Below the pieces are notes generated by a model. That model had not been told where the DNA came from. It made no database searches and was given only the letters and a program-made list of their open reading frames with translations. A program made the position numbers and the translations under genes. From Stramonita haemastoma (lineage: Eukaryota; Mollusca; Gastropoda; Neogastropoda; Muricidae), in the NCBI GenBank assembly GCA_030674155.1, contig CM060327.1, positions 26,645,700 to 26,709,699 of the forward strand: a stretch of 64,000 nt of DNA. The letters run 5' to 3'. Each line of letters begins with the position of its first letter. Position 1 is the stretch's first letter. This document shows positions 1-24,617 of the stretch, in pieces.

Positions 1-436
1 AAGAAAGAAAAAAGACAGACACAAAAAATGAAAGAAAGATTAAAAAAGACAGGAAAAAAAACAAAAAAGAAAGTAGAATAGAAAGAAGAAAATGAAAAGA
101 AGAAAACCGCATTATCAAAATCTTCAGGGTTTTTTAGAATAAATTTCTGAATGTGCAACCAAATTTCACAAGAAAGGAAGAAAAACAAAGAGAAAACAAC
201 AAAACTCTTAACTACAAACTAGATGCAACATAAAACTAACTAAAAAGCAGGGAACAAACAAAAGACGGGAATTAAACAGTCAAAATATGATCAAGAAATG
301 AACAACATTCCACAACTGGTAACAACAACCAAAACATATTGTACATGATTTTTTTCTTTTTCTTTTTTTAAAGGGGGGAGGGGGTCATTCAAATAACTAG
401 GAGGTCTTTCATGATAAAAAAAATACACATATCTAT

Positions 437-473
437 GTATATGTATATGTATATGTATGTGTGTGTGTGTGTG

Positions 474-507
<34 letters not shown>

Positions 508-537
508 TGTGTTTGTGTGTGTGTGTGTGTGGTGTGA
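437..537. repeat. (TATG)n/(GT)n microsatellite
   Basis: About 100 bp of TATG then GT repeats with short interruptions. Confidence 0.9.
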
Positions 538-614
538 CTGCCTACCACTGGCAATCACAGACTTCCATTCAGTCTCAGGGTCATCATCATCTTTCATCAA
601 CTCCCACCTCAGAG

Positions 615-835
615 CTCAAGTTGATATGCTCTAGTTGGGTGTTCCCCAGCTTAACACCCTCAAAGTCACTCAGATTATGCACTTTCCACTCACTCATCCC
701 ACACCTGGGAATGAATTGCTGTGACATTATTAAGTACACACTGGATGAGGAGTTTGCGTGAATCGCACTTTTCAAATTCCTCGCCACATAGGCAGCCACA
801 CTCCAACTTCAGAGGATTTTTTTCACCTTTAAAAA
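615..835 (+). repeat. Unclassified dispersed repeat, shared with 56380-56600
   Basis: The two segments share GTTCCCCAGCTTAACA, a run CACTC-x-CATCC-ACCC, TAAGTACACAC then GGATG and GAGTTTGCG/GAAGTTTCGCC, and TTAGAGGATT(A/T)T, in the same order. An inverted short piece lies at 54588-54620 (CCCAAAGTGTTAAGCCGGGG). Confidence 0.5.
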
Positions 836-1101
836 GAGAGAAGGTTGTTATGCTAAGAGCATGTCATGGCTGAAAACAACCTCAGCATACCATTCTACAA
901 AACATAACAACTCTTTATTGCTGGCCTCAGTACTTAACTTGCATCAATAAGTGACACAGCTTTTGGCCTGAGCCAGGAATAGATGGAGTAGATTTTTAAT
1001 TTTCCTTGGCAAGAGCTCTAAGGTTCACCAATGGTGACATCTGGCATATCCAGCCATTTATGCCCACCATGAAGGTAGCCCCCTTCCAACTACAGGGATG
1101 T

Positions 1102-1365
1102 ATGCTGGGTATGGTCATGTTTCCATAACCCCCATTGAATGCTGAAAGACTTACAGGACCTTTAACATGCATATGTGATCTTCCCTTTGTGTGTATACAC
1201 AAAGAGAATTTAGGCACTGGCAGGTCTGCACCTGAAGTTGATGACCTGGGAGATTGTAAAAATCCCTACCCTCAATTCACCAGATGCCTCCTGGATTCAA
1301 ACATACAACTTCAAGGACCCACGGGATTGAAGTCCAATAGTCTTTAACCACTGATGGAGTAGAGG
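1102..1365 (-). mobile_element. Second tRNA-derived SINE family, inverted copy
   Basis: Plus strand shows the inverted body (GGTCATGTTTCCATAACCCC, CAGGACCTTTAACATGCATA, GCACTGGCAGGTCTGCACCT, GATGACCTGGGAGATTG) ending at a tRNA-like head (GGATTGAAGTCCAATAGTCT, TTAACCACTGATGGAG). Diverged copies recur at 38820 and, in part, at 57360. Confidence 0.6.
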
Positions 1366-2257
1366 ACAATGACCCCAAAACTTTTTGCTGGAAACTAGTC
1401 TTTCTTTCTATCATTCAGAAATGGTGGAGGGAGAAGTGGGGTAAGTATCTATCGTTCCTAGAGTGACTTTACAGCCTTTGCCATGCACATGCGACAACTC
1501 TTTACCATCACCATGAGGATGCCCTCCTCCTCCAGGGTTCCCTGTCACTGACCGATAACCAAGACAGAGGCAACATCAGAATCATCATGCTAGAACGTAA
1601 ATCTCCGCGAAAAAAAAAAAAAAAAAAAAAAGAGCAACCCCCCCCTAACCTATATACTACTAACAAGCTTCCACTGAATAAAGAGTATTCTACTTTGAGA
1701 GCATTCTATGTTTCAACTGCAACTAGTCACACAACTTTCGCTATCTTTTGCCAAGAGATGTTTGTTCCCGATGATTTTCATTTGCTTTCTTCAAAAAATT
1801 AGAACAGCTGAAAACTTAAACCAGCTCTCCTTCTTTCCGTCCACCCAGAAAATACTACCATGACCACGTCCTACAAGGTCTAAGGAAAATAATTCTTGTT
1901 TGCCTGGATCTGAGTCCATCAAATAAGAGCGCTACTACAGTTACAATCCTAGCAAAGTTCTAATTCCTTAAAAACACAAAGACCAAAAAACAGCCACATG
2001 AAGATCTACAAGAGGGCTAGGTGTATCATCTCTTTTCATTTGTTTTTTGTTTTTTCCTAGGTCTGATCCATCAAATAAAAAGCACAGTTTCAGTTTTCTA
2101 CCAGTTTCTGACTCCATCAAAACACAAAGAAGAAAAAATCCACACAAAAAAATTCTACAAGAGAGTTCAAGTCAAGATTTTGCAAGGGGCACAGGTACTA
2201 GCACTTCAAAAGCAGACTACCACAGCAAACACAAAAAGTCTTCACTCCAGGGGGAGA
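1366..2257. other. Gene-free stretch
   Basis: AT-rich sequence with a poly-A run near 1610 and no exon, SINE or open frame I can support. It could be 3'UTR of a minus-strand transcript ending at the possible stop at 2258. Confidence 0.4.
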
Positions 2258-2455
2258 TCACCCACTCTTTCCCTGTCGCTTTGACCCCGCCTTGCCAGGT
2301 TTCGCCCCTGACCTCGGGGACTCCACCTGGCTCGACGAGTTGCCGCTGCTAAGTTTGTTGCTGCGGCGCGAAGGTCGGGATGGCCTGTAGCTGGTGTGGT
2401 CCGTCCCCAGTGGGGGCGATGGGGACGACAGTTGGGAGAGATCAATTTTCGCTCC
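2258..2455 (-). CDS. Possible stop-containing terminal exon, Ser/Arg/Lys-rich (uncertain)
   Basis: A GC-rich island in AT-rich surroundings holds 65 codons plus TGA after a GACAG acceptor. It encodes GAKIDLSQLSSPSPPLG, then a Ser/Arg-rich basic tail (RPSRPSRRSNKLSSGNSS) and GSKRQGKSG-stop. The base composition and the codon-like text suggest real coding sequence. The entry phase is 0, while SPAG17 exon 11 ends in phase 1, so it cannot follow exon 11 directly; an intermediate exon, an alternative SPAG17 end or a separate gene are all possible. Confidence 0.35.
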   Translation of the reverse strand, partial: GAKIDLSQLSSPSPPLGTDHTSYRPSRPSRRSNKLSSGNSSSQVESPRSGAKPGKAGSKRQGKSG

Positions 2456-3972
2456 CTGTCGGGTGTGGTTATTTCAAACGGCGAAGTGAAAAGAAAGACA
2501 TACACATGCTGCTCAAGCTCCGCGTTGAATGTGTGGGGACATGCAAAGAGAGTCTGGGTGTTAATCGCTTTTAGTGTGATACACATTTCTGAAGAATACT
2601 GAAAAATATATATATATATTCTTCCACAAAAACAAAAAAATAAATTGATAAGGATGATAATAATGATACATAAAAGTAAATGAAGATGTACACACAATAA
2701 AAAAACTGTACATAAAATATATGAACATTAATTTAAATAAAGGAAAACCAACAGAGATAGGAAGAAGATATATATATACACATACAAATCAGTACAACGA
2801 TAACAACAAGCAGTGCAGTACATAACATGCCCAAACCACACATAGCAAAATAAATGATACATAATTCAAAACACAGTCTGTGAACCCGAATGTGCAAGAA
2901 GCAGAAGATTGTGCAATAACAGTGCCCAATTTCCACCAACACACAGTGCTGTCAGTGACAACATGCAAGTTTAACTTCTTTTTTAAATACATTTCAGCAA
3001 AAGCAGAAGTTCCTTATGTGGAACATTGCTCAGACATTAAAGGGGACACAAAGCTTCAATCAATACTGTAAACCATGCCAAATAGATGACTGTTCTCACT
3101 GTTTTGTATTGAAGTGTTCACACACGACTGTTCAAATAGTATTCAATTCATTATTCAATTCCAAGGTTATGAAGACAGTGTCCTAGGTGACGGCACCCCT
3201 ATATATTATACAAATGAAGAGCTAGACAGTTTTGAGGAGTCATTTTGCTGGCACAGTGTGGTTTATCACTTAGCCTTATGTTGCTTCGAACAACACAGCA
3301 AAAAGTCATGTGAGTCTGCATTTCCTCCTTCAGCAACACAGCTTTGACATTGTAAGAGAGTACAACAAAATTTGTTCTACATTTTTTTTCTTTTTCTTTC
3401 TTTCATGTTTCTTCCTCAGCCAGAGCTCTGAAGTTCACAAATGGTGAGATTTTGAGTATGTAACAGTTTTTGCTAATCATTTAGTAACTGCCTTCTAACT
3501 TTGGCAGTGTTCTACTTCATGATTTTGCCAGTGAAAAATATCCAAACAGCAAAAGTAGATGAAAACTCATAAACACCAAACCGTTTTCCTTGTGTGGAAA
3601 CTGATAGTTGCCTCTGCCAGTGATCTCACACGCTGCATCAATGTGGCAGTACCTGTGTAGCCTGTAGACATTTCCTTTCACTTTGTCTCCTCTACAGAAT
3701 GATTTCAGTTCACTATCCCACATCATATCTTCCTACATTACCTAAAAATACTATACTGAAACCTTATAATCATTTAGCTTTGTGTCTCCTTTAATCGCCA
3801 ACAATTCAATTATCTCCCAACATTTTCACAGTAAAAAAAGCAGAAGAATGAGTTAAGCAGAAAATAATTCCCAGTAAATACTGTAATCCAACCAGATTAC
3901 ACACCAAAGAAATGTACACCAAGTTACTCTGTTAAATAAACTTTCAAAGCGAGCCAAAACATCGACACTTAC
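2456..3972. other. Gene-free stretch between SPAG17 exon 11 and the possible terminal exon
   Basis: AT-rich, with a (TA)n near 2608 and one copy of the 110-bp repeat at 3412-3520. Minus-strand text near 3520-3720 (SELKSFCRGDKVKGNVY) is open but lacks convincing splice sites or similarity. Confidence 0.4.
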
Positions 3973-16769
<12,797 letters not shown>

Positions 16770-16868
16770 GGCTTCCTATCCTTTGCTTCACCTCACATCA
16801 AAGAAATAGCAGATGCACAGAGCTATGAACTTGACGAGTGGTTACTGAGCCACCATGTTGTGTTGGAT

Positions 16869-16882
16869 GTTGCTAAGTTGAC
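16869..16882. promoter_or_regulatory. Candidate RFX X-box upstream of SPAG17
   Basis: The plus strand reads GTTGCTAAGTTGAC, which is GTCAACTTAGCAAC on the gene strand. This matches the RYYNYY-N2-RRNRAC X-box pattern at 11 of 12 positions. It lies 100 bp upstream of the SPAG17 ATG, the distance typical of RFX-driven ciliary genes. The corresponding stretch in the degenerate duplicate (about 15340) has lost the motif. Function is inferred. Confidence 0.5.
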
Positions 16883-17585
16883 TAGGCATGCGCATTAAAA
16901 CTGTATTCTCGTTACTTCCGTTTCAAGAGTAGACTTGGTGTGCCTGTGTACTTTCGGTTTTCACACGTACCTCCACGAACTTTGCTGTTGCTATTCCTCC
17001 CCTGCTGCTCCTGCTGCAGCTGAAAACTGCTGATTGACCGATAATAATCAAAACATTCTGGCTAGCAGACTTGGGAAGGGAACGAGCAAGGGAAGAAGGT
17101 TAAAAAATAGAATAAAATAAAATAAAATAAAAAGGTGAAAACACTAGTAGGCATCAGCACTTTCATGAATGGGCTGTTTCGAGATAGAAAGTAAGAGTTG
17201 ACTACGGTATTTCGACTGCTTGTTAACATGGATGCAAAGCAAAGTATCGTTCGCGTTAAAATACGCAGAAAGGCTAAATCCAAAGAAGAAAAATGACACC
17301 ATTCAAAGAGTCTGGATATCGATGTAGTTGATCCTTATGAGATCCAAAATAGTCGTGGTTTACGCATCCAGATGATCTACCTGAGGTCAATTATAATAGC
17401 ATCGTTAGAAGAGAGCTCTTTATTTCTTGGAGGGTTCGTTATGTTTGGACATTTATACAGACCCGGCGGATGAGAAAGTGTGGCCGTCATGGCAAAGGAA
17501 TATTTCATGTGAATCTATATGACTGACCTCTCCATCCTCTCCTCTTCTACTTGTACTTTCTTGTCATGGTCTTAATCTGTCAGTG

Positions 17586-17775
17586 CGCGAGCGCGTGTGC
17601 TCACGTGCGTGCGTGTGTGTGTGTGTGTGTGAGTGTGTACGTGCGCGCGCGTTCACGCACGCATGCGCATGTGTGTGTGCGTGCATGCGTGTGTGTTTTG
17701 TGCACGCGTGTGCGTGTGTGCACGATGCATCTGTATGCATTTTGAGTGTGTATGTGTGTGCCTGTATGTGTGCCT
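17586..17775. repeat. (GT)n with GC interruptions
   Basis: Alternating purine-pyrimidine tract with GCGCGC patches at the outer end of duplication copy B. Confidence 0.8.
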
Positions 17776-19160
17776 GCGGCGGTGTGGCTGTGGGTTCGTA
17801 CATCAGTAAGAAAATGAACAACCAAATCTCCACCATAGCAGCTAACTCACAATACAAGGACTACACCAGAGCCCTCATCAGACCACAGCACTTTGCCACC
17901 AGAGAAATGGGGTCTGACAGAAACCTGAAGTCAACACAAGGAAACCAGGTCACATCCTTTAAGAGGTCAAGGGGCGTTCAATGTCCTTATCCTACACAGA
18001 GCTAACCATGACAGGATCAGATAACTCAGGCAGTCTGCTTCACACCTGTGAGTAAACCTAGTGCTGTGAGGTAACTCAGCTGTTGGGGATATGCTGCTTT
18101 ATACCGTAACCACGAAGGATAACTCGTCTCTTTCCCGCATGACGTCATCAGGTCAAAGCCCATAGGTTGGGGTTGTATTCACATCCCAGGGGAGGTTTCC
18201 ACTTTAGGGAACTGTTACAACTGGCCATGTGTAACCTATGGCCGAGCAATAATCTGTATTTGGGAATGTTTGAAACATTCCCGCAACTAGTTCCACATCT
18301 ATAAGAACGATTTATATTGAAGATTGTCTTCTTTTTGATGTGTTGAGAACAGCACTACCCATCGGCTAGTCATTTATTACCATTTTAATATACTCTTGGT
18401 GCTTATCTTCCCTTCCTTGCCTCACACCCTTTGGTTTGGTCAACAATAAATTTTAGATCAGGAATAGTCAATAAATTTTTTTAAAAGTCAGTCTAGTAAA
18501 AGTAACAGCAACAGCAGCAGCTGGACAGCAGGATTAGTAGAAGAACAATCACAACTCAACTAACACTATAGGCCTAAGCAAATTCTGGGTGGAACCTGCA
18601 TCTGGCCAAGCCAGGAATTATATCACCATACAAGAGAGGCTAGAATGCAATAGAGGCCATGCTACAATGTTAGCAAACTGTAGATCTGCCAGTACTCCCC
18701 CACAACCACCCCACCCTACCCCCATGTAGGCCTATGCAGATCAATTTCACAGATCTGACTCAGGCTGACACTCAACATAAATTTTACCTCAGTTCCACAG
18801 AGACCATGGATTTCAATGGTCAAACATCTCAGCTGCTAAGTTTGAACATGAAAGACATAAGGATTTGAAATGTACAGTAGCATAGTGTGAGGAATACCCT
18901 GCTTACAGCGACGGCTTCTATCGCTGAAAGATCACAAGAAGGCTGGACTCAGAGCGGATCACATCTTCTCTGCTACATGGAACAGACTGTCCATAAAGTC
19001 AGCTGATCTTACTCAAGTGTATTTTTCTACTGCGTTTTCCTTTTCCTTTTTCTAACAAACTAGCTCTGTTGCCAGAGACTCAACTAGCACTGTATTTTAC
19101 AGGACAAATTTTTGCCCTCTCCCTTTCCCCAAAGACATGGAATTACCTTTTCCCCTCTTT
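17776..19160. other. Intergenic spacer, mostly unique sequence
   Basis: Lacks SINEs and microsatellites, unlike most of the window. It holds the CRE palindrome at 18140. No exon or open frame can be supported. Confidence 0.4.
18140..18147. promoter_or_regulatory. CRE-type palindrome TGACGTCA
   Basis: Perfect 8-bp CREB/ATF consensus in the spacer between the two divergent genes, about 1.4 kb upstream of the SPAG17 ATG. A single 8-mer can arise by chance, so this is only a candidate. Confidence 0.25.
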
Positions 19161-19162
19161 CA

Positions 19163-19177
19163 CACTCTGTGTGTGTG

Positions 19178-19228
<51 letters not shown>

Positions 19229-19275
19229 GTGTGTGTGTGTGTGTGTGTGTGAGCGCGCGCGCGCGCGTGTGTGTG

Positions 19276-19317
<42 letters not shown>

Positions 19318-19445
19318 TGTGTGTGTGTGTGTGTTCTATTTCTCTGTTTTCCGCAGTTTCCTCTTTCTTCTTAGTTCGGAGTCATTAAGGCTCTACATTG
19401 TGTGTGCGTGTGTGTGTGTGTGTGTGTGGGGGGGGGGGGGGGGCT
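19163..19445. repeat. (GT)n / (GC)n / G-run microsatellite
   Basis: (GT)n with a central GAGCGCGCGCGCGCG, then a second short (GT)n ending in an 18-base G run. Confidence 0.85.
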
Positions 19446-19594
19446 TGTCGCAGAGGGTTTATTTGCTGAAGGCATGATCTTTGCAGAATCCAGCCATGAG
19501 CACGTTTTTAAGAAATGATAGTGTCTGCAGCTATAATCTATTCAGAATGATTAAGAGCATACTTAGCAGGCATAGCTGATTAAAGTGCAGTCAT

Positions 19595-19690
19595 TGACAA
19601 AACTTCATACACACAGGGACTGGATGTAAAATAGCACATGAGTACCTATATCCATTAGGCCTATCATCGAAATAAAAGAATAAATAAATT
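19595..19690 (+). mobile_element. SINE tail fragment in the intergenic spacer
   Basis: CAGGGACTGGATGTAAAATA, GCACATGAGTACC and ATCGAAATAAAAGAATAAAT identify the SINE 3' end. Confidence 0.5.
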
Positions 19691-19699
19691 CCTGTCATG

Positions 19700-21720
19700 A
19701 TGGAGGTTTCCTCTCATCGGACGTCTGAGCTGTGCGCTGTTCAATTCCCAGAGTCCCAGATTTCGTTGCACGTGGCAGGATGCCAGTCACTGTCTCTCAA
19801 CTATAATTTAAAAGTTCTGCAAGAACTGCAGTCTTGCCTGCAGTCTTGCCATTGCCTTTTGACTTCAGCACTGCTAGGCTACTGGTTTGACTTCCTCACG
19901 GCGTATCGTAAGGTCATACTCATTTCATGATCACTGTCCTCTTCGCACATTTACTCTGTTTGTTGTGGAGTTCAGAGCAATGTTCCTAGGCACATTCAAG
20001 ATTAGCCTAAGCCTAATGTGTCAGCAGAAACAGCAGCAACTTGAACTGCTGGGCTCAGCCAGAGTCTGAGCTAGCCTACGGAAGCAACGAACGCGCAAGC
20101 AATGTCACCCGTCGGATAACAACGCATCTGGCCAAGATTTTCGACACATCAGACTATTTCAAAGTCATACAATCGACATATTATCAGCTGAATGGGTTTT
20201 ATTCTATATGACTGCATCATCCATTATTAGATTAGCCCTGTCCACAGCGATCAGCTTCACGATCTGCTGGTTGCACTTAGTGACTTCCGGGTTAGGCCTA
20301 ATTGGCCGTTTGGGATCGTTTGGGTCACGTAGGCCTAAAATTGCCTTGACAACAATATCTATCTATACCTTACAATACCTTACTTACGTCACGGCAAAGC
20401 CAAATCTAAAACGAAAAGATTTCACAGACAGAACTGTAGGAGGTTTAAGGCAACGCAAGTAAACCGCTCGCTATACTCGGGGTTGGGGGTGGTGTTGATG
20501 ACATAGGTCAAATAAGTAAATAAATTATGCTCCCAGCATCACTCGATCCTTCGATGTTTGCTGTAAGCATCAGATATTCTAAAGTCAGCCTCTAGCTCGT
20601 ATTTTAGTAATCAGTGACAATATGATGGAACTGAGGTAGTCTACAAAACTGTCTGTGTGTAGCGTTTGGTAAAATATGCTACCGAATGGAACAGCAACTA
20701 GAGTTATCGCCTCCTTGTGTGTACTCAAAATAGCTGTCGATCGCAGTTGAATACATATTTTGATGAAGTGAAAGTGAACAGACATTGATATTTCACTGCG
20801 GTACGTGAGACTTATGCTTTTCTTATTTATATTTTGCAAATATTCTTGAATTATCTGTTTAAAACTTACGTAGAAATTACAGTATTCAACGAAAAGCAAA
20901 GCGATTCCAGACAGCTTGCATCGGTCGCCATATTGTGAATTCCGTTCAGCAATGTTGACAGTCGAAACATAGCAATTTTCCTTAAAGAATGCTTAAGGCT
21001 TGGCTTTATCAGAGGAAAAAGTGATCATATATATTGATTGGCCATGTTTTTGTGATTGTCAATAATTTGTGGGGTTTTTTTCTTTTGGAAATTGCCATTT
21101 ATGATGTGTTTTTTGTGGAATGGATGGGTTCAGCATTGGTCACGTGACGGCGCGAAAAATGGTAGCCTAGCTCATCGTTGTACCATAACGCTCAAGAGGT
21201 TGCCAGACAGTGGCCTTTAAATGGCTAGAAGTGCAGAAATAAATGCCAAATTGTATTTGATTAACTCATCAAATGCACGAAACAAAAGCAACAATGCCAA
21301 ACATTGTTTTGTAAGCAATCATGACACCTTGTTTACTCAGCAAAATTAACCAAACAATGGTCAATCAATTAAAATAAACAACAGCAACAAAAACCACATA
21401 CACAGCATTTTGGGGTATTTTTTCAAACCGTATGGTTGTCAAGAGGACCTATTGAAATATTAGCAGTAGGTCACATCTAAGGCTTAAAAGAGGGTGGAAA
21501 GGGAATGTCAGGGAGGAAGTGTTTTCAGTAGATCATATTGATTATTATGACCCCCTTCCGGTAATTCTGTGGTAGAAATTTCCCCCATTTAGTCACTTTT
21601 ATTTCTTTGTTTCTTTTTTCCCTTTCCATTTGACCCCCCATGCTTTCCTATTTTCTTCCTTTCCACCCATTTTTCTGCTTCTCTTCACTTCAGGCAAGTT
21701 GCTTTTGTTTTATTGACCAG
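19700..21720. other. Intergenic spacer, largely unique, promoter-like patches
   Basis: Few repeats. Contains a CGCCATATT YY1-like site (20926) and the E-box/E2F pair (21139). Short ORFs here (for example 20208-20462) lack splice sites or recognisable similarity. Confidence 0.4.
21139..21157. promoter_or_regulatory. Promoter-like motif pair: GTCACGTGAC E-box and adjoining E2F-like GGCGCGAAA
   Basis: A ten-base palindromic E-box is immediately followed by a TTTCGCGCC-type site (reverse orientation), in one of the few CpG-bearing patches of the intergenic spacer. It lies 2.5 kb upstream of the probable 5'UTR exon of the plus-strand gene. Its role as promoter is inferred; no initiator or donor is evident. 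Confidence 0.3.
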
Positions 21721-21849
21721 GTAGCCTAGTTGGATTTCAAGCATGGGATGGCCACAGGATGTCCATCCTGCAGCGTTGTTTACCCATATGGCATTTCATA
21801 TATCATTGTACACATGTATACATGTACATATATATTTATGCATCCCATG

Positions 21850-22195
21850 AAGAAACATGCAAATATCTTGCGCATGTTAAATCCTGTTCCGCTTTTTGTA
21901 AGAGTAGGCCATCGTGTGCAGGTGGGAACAGATGACATGATTTACAAAAATTGCATACACATCGGGGACCGGATGTAAAGAAGCACATATGCTTATTCCA
22001 TAATCCTCATGTAAAAAATAATAATAAAAAAAATTAATCCCCCCCAAAACTTTTATCTTTATTTATTTTATTTTATATATAAGAGATAATGGAATAAGTA
22101 TTCTTGTGCTTTTTTACATCCATTCTCCGTGTGCATACATGTAGATTTGTAAATTTTGTCATCTGTTCCCACCGGCACACAATGGCCTACAAGCT
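21850..22195. mobile_element. Two SINE 3' halves in inverted orientation
   Basis: A direct copy (21855-22020: TCTTGCGCATGTTAAATCCT ... GGGGACCGGATGTAAAGAAG) and an inverted copy (22065-22195: GATAATGGAATAAG ... TTTTTTACATCCATTCTCC ... CCACCGGCACACAATGGCC) are separated by about 45 bases, forming an imperfect inverted repeat of about 130 bp arms. Confidence 0.65.
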
Positions 22196-22796
22196 GTTTG
22201 GCGGTTTGGTTTTTTTTTATATACTATATATACTGTCTGTAATATGGGGAAGATTAAAAAAAGAAGAAAGTAGAATGGCTGGTGTTAACAATTCTCGGGT
22301 TTTTTTGTAAGTCATTCTTATATTTTAAAAATCATAGCAATATATTTTGTTTTTTAATTTGGGTGGTTTTTGTTGTTGTTTATTTTGTTTTGTTTGTTTC
22401 TTGGCTTGAAATGCAAGGATCACAATTGGTGAAATTTTGTGTCTACCACCATATTTGCCCACCATTAAATTTAACCTAAGGCAGTGATTGGGTTTAAGAC
22501 AGCTGCTTTCAGACTTTGGGGATGGTGTTGAGACATGACACCAGTGTGCAGACATTTTTAGAATTTTGTCACCTTCTGGAAGGCAATGGGCTACTGATCT
22601 GAAAGGTAGAATGGGTTTGGATATGTGCCCAAGATTGTTATAAAATGCAAATTGTTTGCACACAGGAGCTCGATTTATAGTCTCATCGAAAGGACTGTCA
22701 CTGTGTCAGAAGAGAGAAGAGGTGATACTGGTATTAACTCAGAGTAAAAATCCCTTTGCGGAGTGCCTATGCCATCCCCATTTATTGCAATTCAGT

Positions 22797-22835
22797 AGGT
22801 GTGTGTGTGTTGTGTGTGTGTGTGTGTTGTGTGTT

Positions 22836-22905
<70 letters not shown>

Positions 22906-22945
22906 TATTGTAGACACTTCTCATGTACCCAGTTGGTGTGTGTGT

Positions 22946-23027
<82 letters not shown>

Positions 23028-23112
23028 GTGTGTGTGTGTGTTTTATGTGTGTTGTGTGTGTGTATGTGTGTTATGTTGTGTGTGTGTGTGTGCATGCATG
23101 CGTGTGTGCGTG
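22797..23112. repeat. (GT)n microsatellite, two blocks
   Basis: Blocks at 22797-22904 and 22936-23100 separated by about 30 unique bases; the left part of the first plus-strand intron. Confidence 0.9.
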
Positions 23113-23623
23113 CATGCTTTTGTCAATGTGTGTATGTGATAGGTTTTATCATTATCTTCCTTTTTGTCATGTAAAATTTTATATTTTGAATCTTTGAAAT
23201 TTGTAATTTTTAATTGTATGTTATGTGTTTTGCTGTTGTTTTTGTTTGCTTTTTGTGCTTTTGTTTTAGTGTTTTTGCTCATAATGATTGATGCAATGGT
23301 AGTTGTTGAGGCTTATTTTCCCTTTATTTTGGTCAGCTTTATGGTTTGATGCACTTTTTTTTTTATATCATTCATAAAACAATCCTTGATAAGGGTGGGG
23401 ACTGGGTGTAAAAAAAATCACGTGACAAGTGCTTTTTCATTATTTTCAAAAATTAACAAGTGTTTGGGTGTGAAAGTAAAAGCAACAAACATTTAGAAAA
23501 TAAAATGTAGTGTACAGTTTTGTAATTCAGACATAAAGCAATGTTTTTGTATGTCATCTGTGAGAACTACAATGTCAAGATGACAGTGCGATCATTGTTT
23601 ATGATTATTTTTCTTCTTTTCAG

Positions 23624-23729
23624 AATTCTGCATTTGTGCCAAGGATTATTTTCAACAGAAAGACAGTGGCTGTTCTACTACACCATGGTCAGAACAGAAT
23701 CTGCACGAGTGCATTTAAACATGGCCCTG
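23624..23729 (+). other. Probable non-coding (5'UTR) exon of the plus-strand giant gene
   Basis: A strong pyrimidine-rich acceptor (TTCTTCTTTTCAG) is followed by 106 bases and a consensus donor (CTG|GTGAGT). Joining it to the next acceptor at 25893 gives a TGA soon after, so it is best read as 5'UTR, possibly with an upstream ORF starting at the ATG near 23685. Link to the downstream gene is inferred from orientation and spacing. Confidence 0.5.
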
Positions 23730-23789
23730 GTGAGTTTGGGTTCTGGTTGTTGTTTTTGTTATTTGTGTGTGTGTGTGAGAGAGAGAGAG

Positions 23790-23890
23790 AGACAAGGCAA
23801 GGCAAGGCAAGGCAAAGTCTTTTATTCGAGGATAATAGATAAGCACTTGTGTGCTTTTTTACATCCAGTCCCTGCCCTTTTCAGGGATAC
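23790..23890 (-). mobile_element. tRNA-SINE 3' tail, inverted, with (AAGGC)n
   Basis: Five CAAGG/AAGGC units precede TTTTATTCGAGGATAATAGA, TTTTTTACATCCAGTCCCTG and CCTTTTCAGGGATA. It lies within the first plus-strand intron, directly after a (GT)n-(GA)n tract. Confidence 0.6.
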
Positions 23891-24169
23891 ATCAAATTGA
23901 AAAGATACTAAACAATAAAACTTTACGCAGTACCAAACAACACACAAGAATAAGGACACTATATATGATAAGGTAATAAAAATGCACTCATTCAGAAGAC
24001 AAAAATCAGAAGTCACAATAAAAAGATTTTGATTATGGAAGAAAAGAAAGGTGTTAATAGGTAAAGAGCAAACAAGATCTCGAACAAGATGAAATAAACA
24101 ACTGAAAACATCAATCCACCACAATCTGTCAAAAGTTATACATGTGATATAAATCATACATTTGGATAA

Positions 24170-24524
24170 AAGGGGGGGGGGGGGGGGGAATTTAATTAAT
24201 ATCCTTATTGGAGGGGGGGGGGGGAGAGATACTACCAGTAAAAAATATAAATAAAATAAAATGAAATAAGAAAAAGGAGAGAGAGAGAGAGAGAGAGAGA
24301 GGAGTGTGTGTGTGTGTGTGTGGTGTGTGTGTGTGTGTGTGTGTGTGTTTTGTGTGTGTGTGTAAAAATAAAAATGTATGGGATTTATATATATCATAGT
24401 ACTTACTGAATCTTGTAAAGGAACAAATCAAAGCACTTACAATCAACTCATTTGCTCACAATGGCCCATGAATAAAATGAACGTATATTAGTTTTGCATG
24501 CACACATACACAAACACCATGCAT

Positions 24525-24617
<93 letters not shown>

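Noticed and set aside
3114..3347. Plus-strand 77-residue open frame
   Set aside because: Lies in a SPAG17-flanking region on the opposite strand, with no splice or start context and no recognisable motif.
3517..3726. Minus-strand open segment (SELKSFCRGDKVKGNVY) as SPAG17 exon 12
   Set aside because: No convincing acceptor and donor in the needed phase and no similarity to the SPAG17 continuation that I can recall.
22797..23112. Possible CRISPR-like or minisatellite array
   Set aside because: Simple (GT)n dinucleotide repeats with no spacer structure; the genome is eukaryotic.
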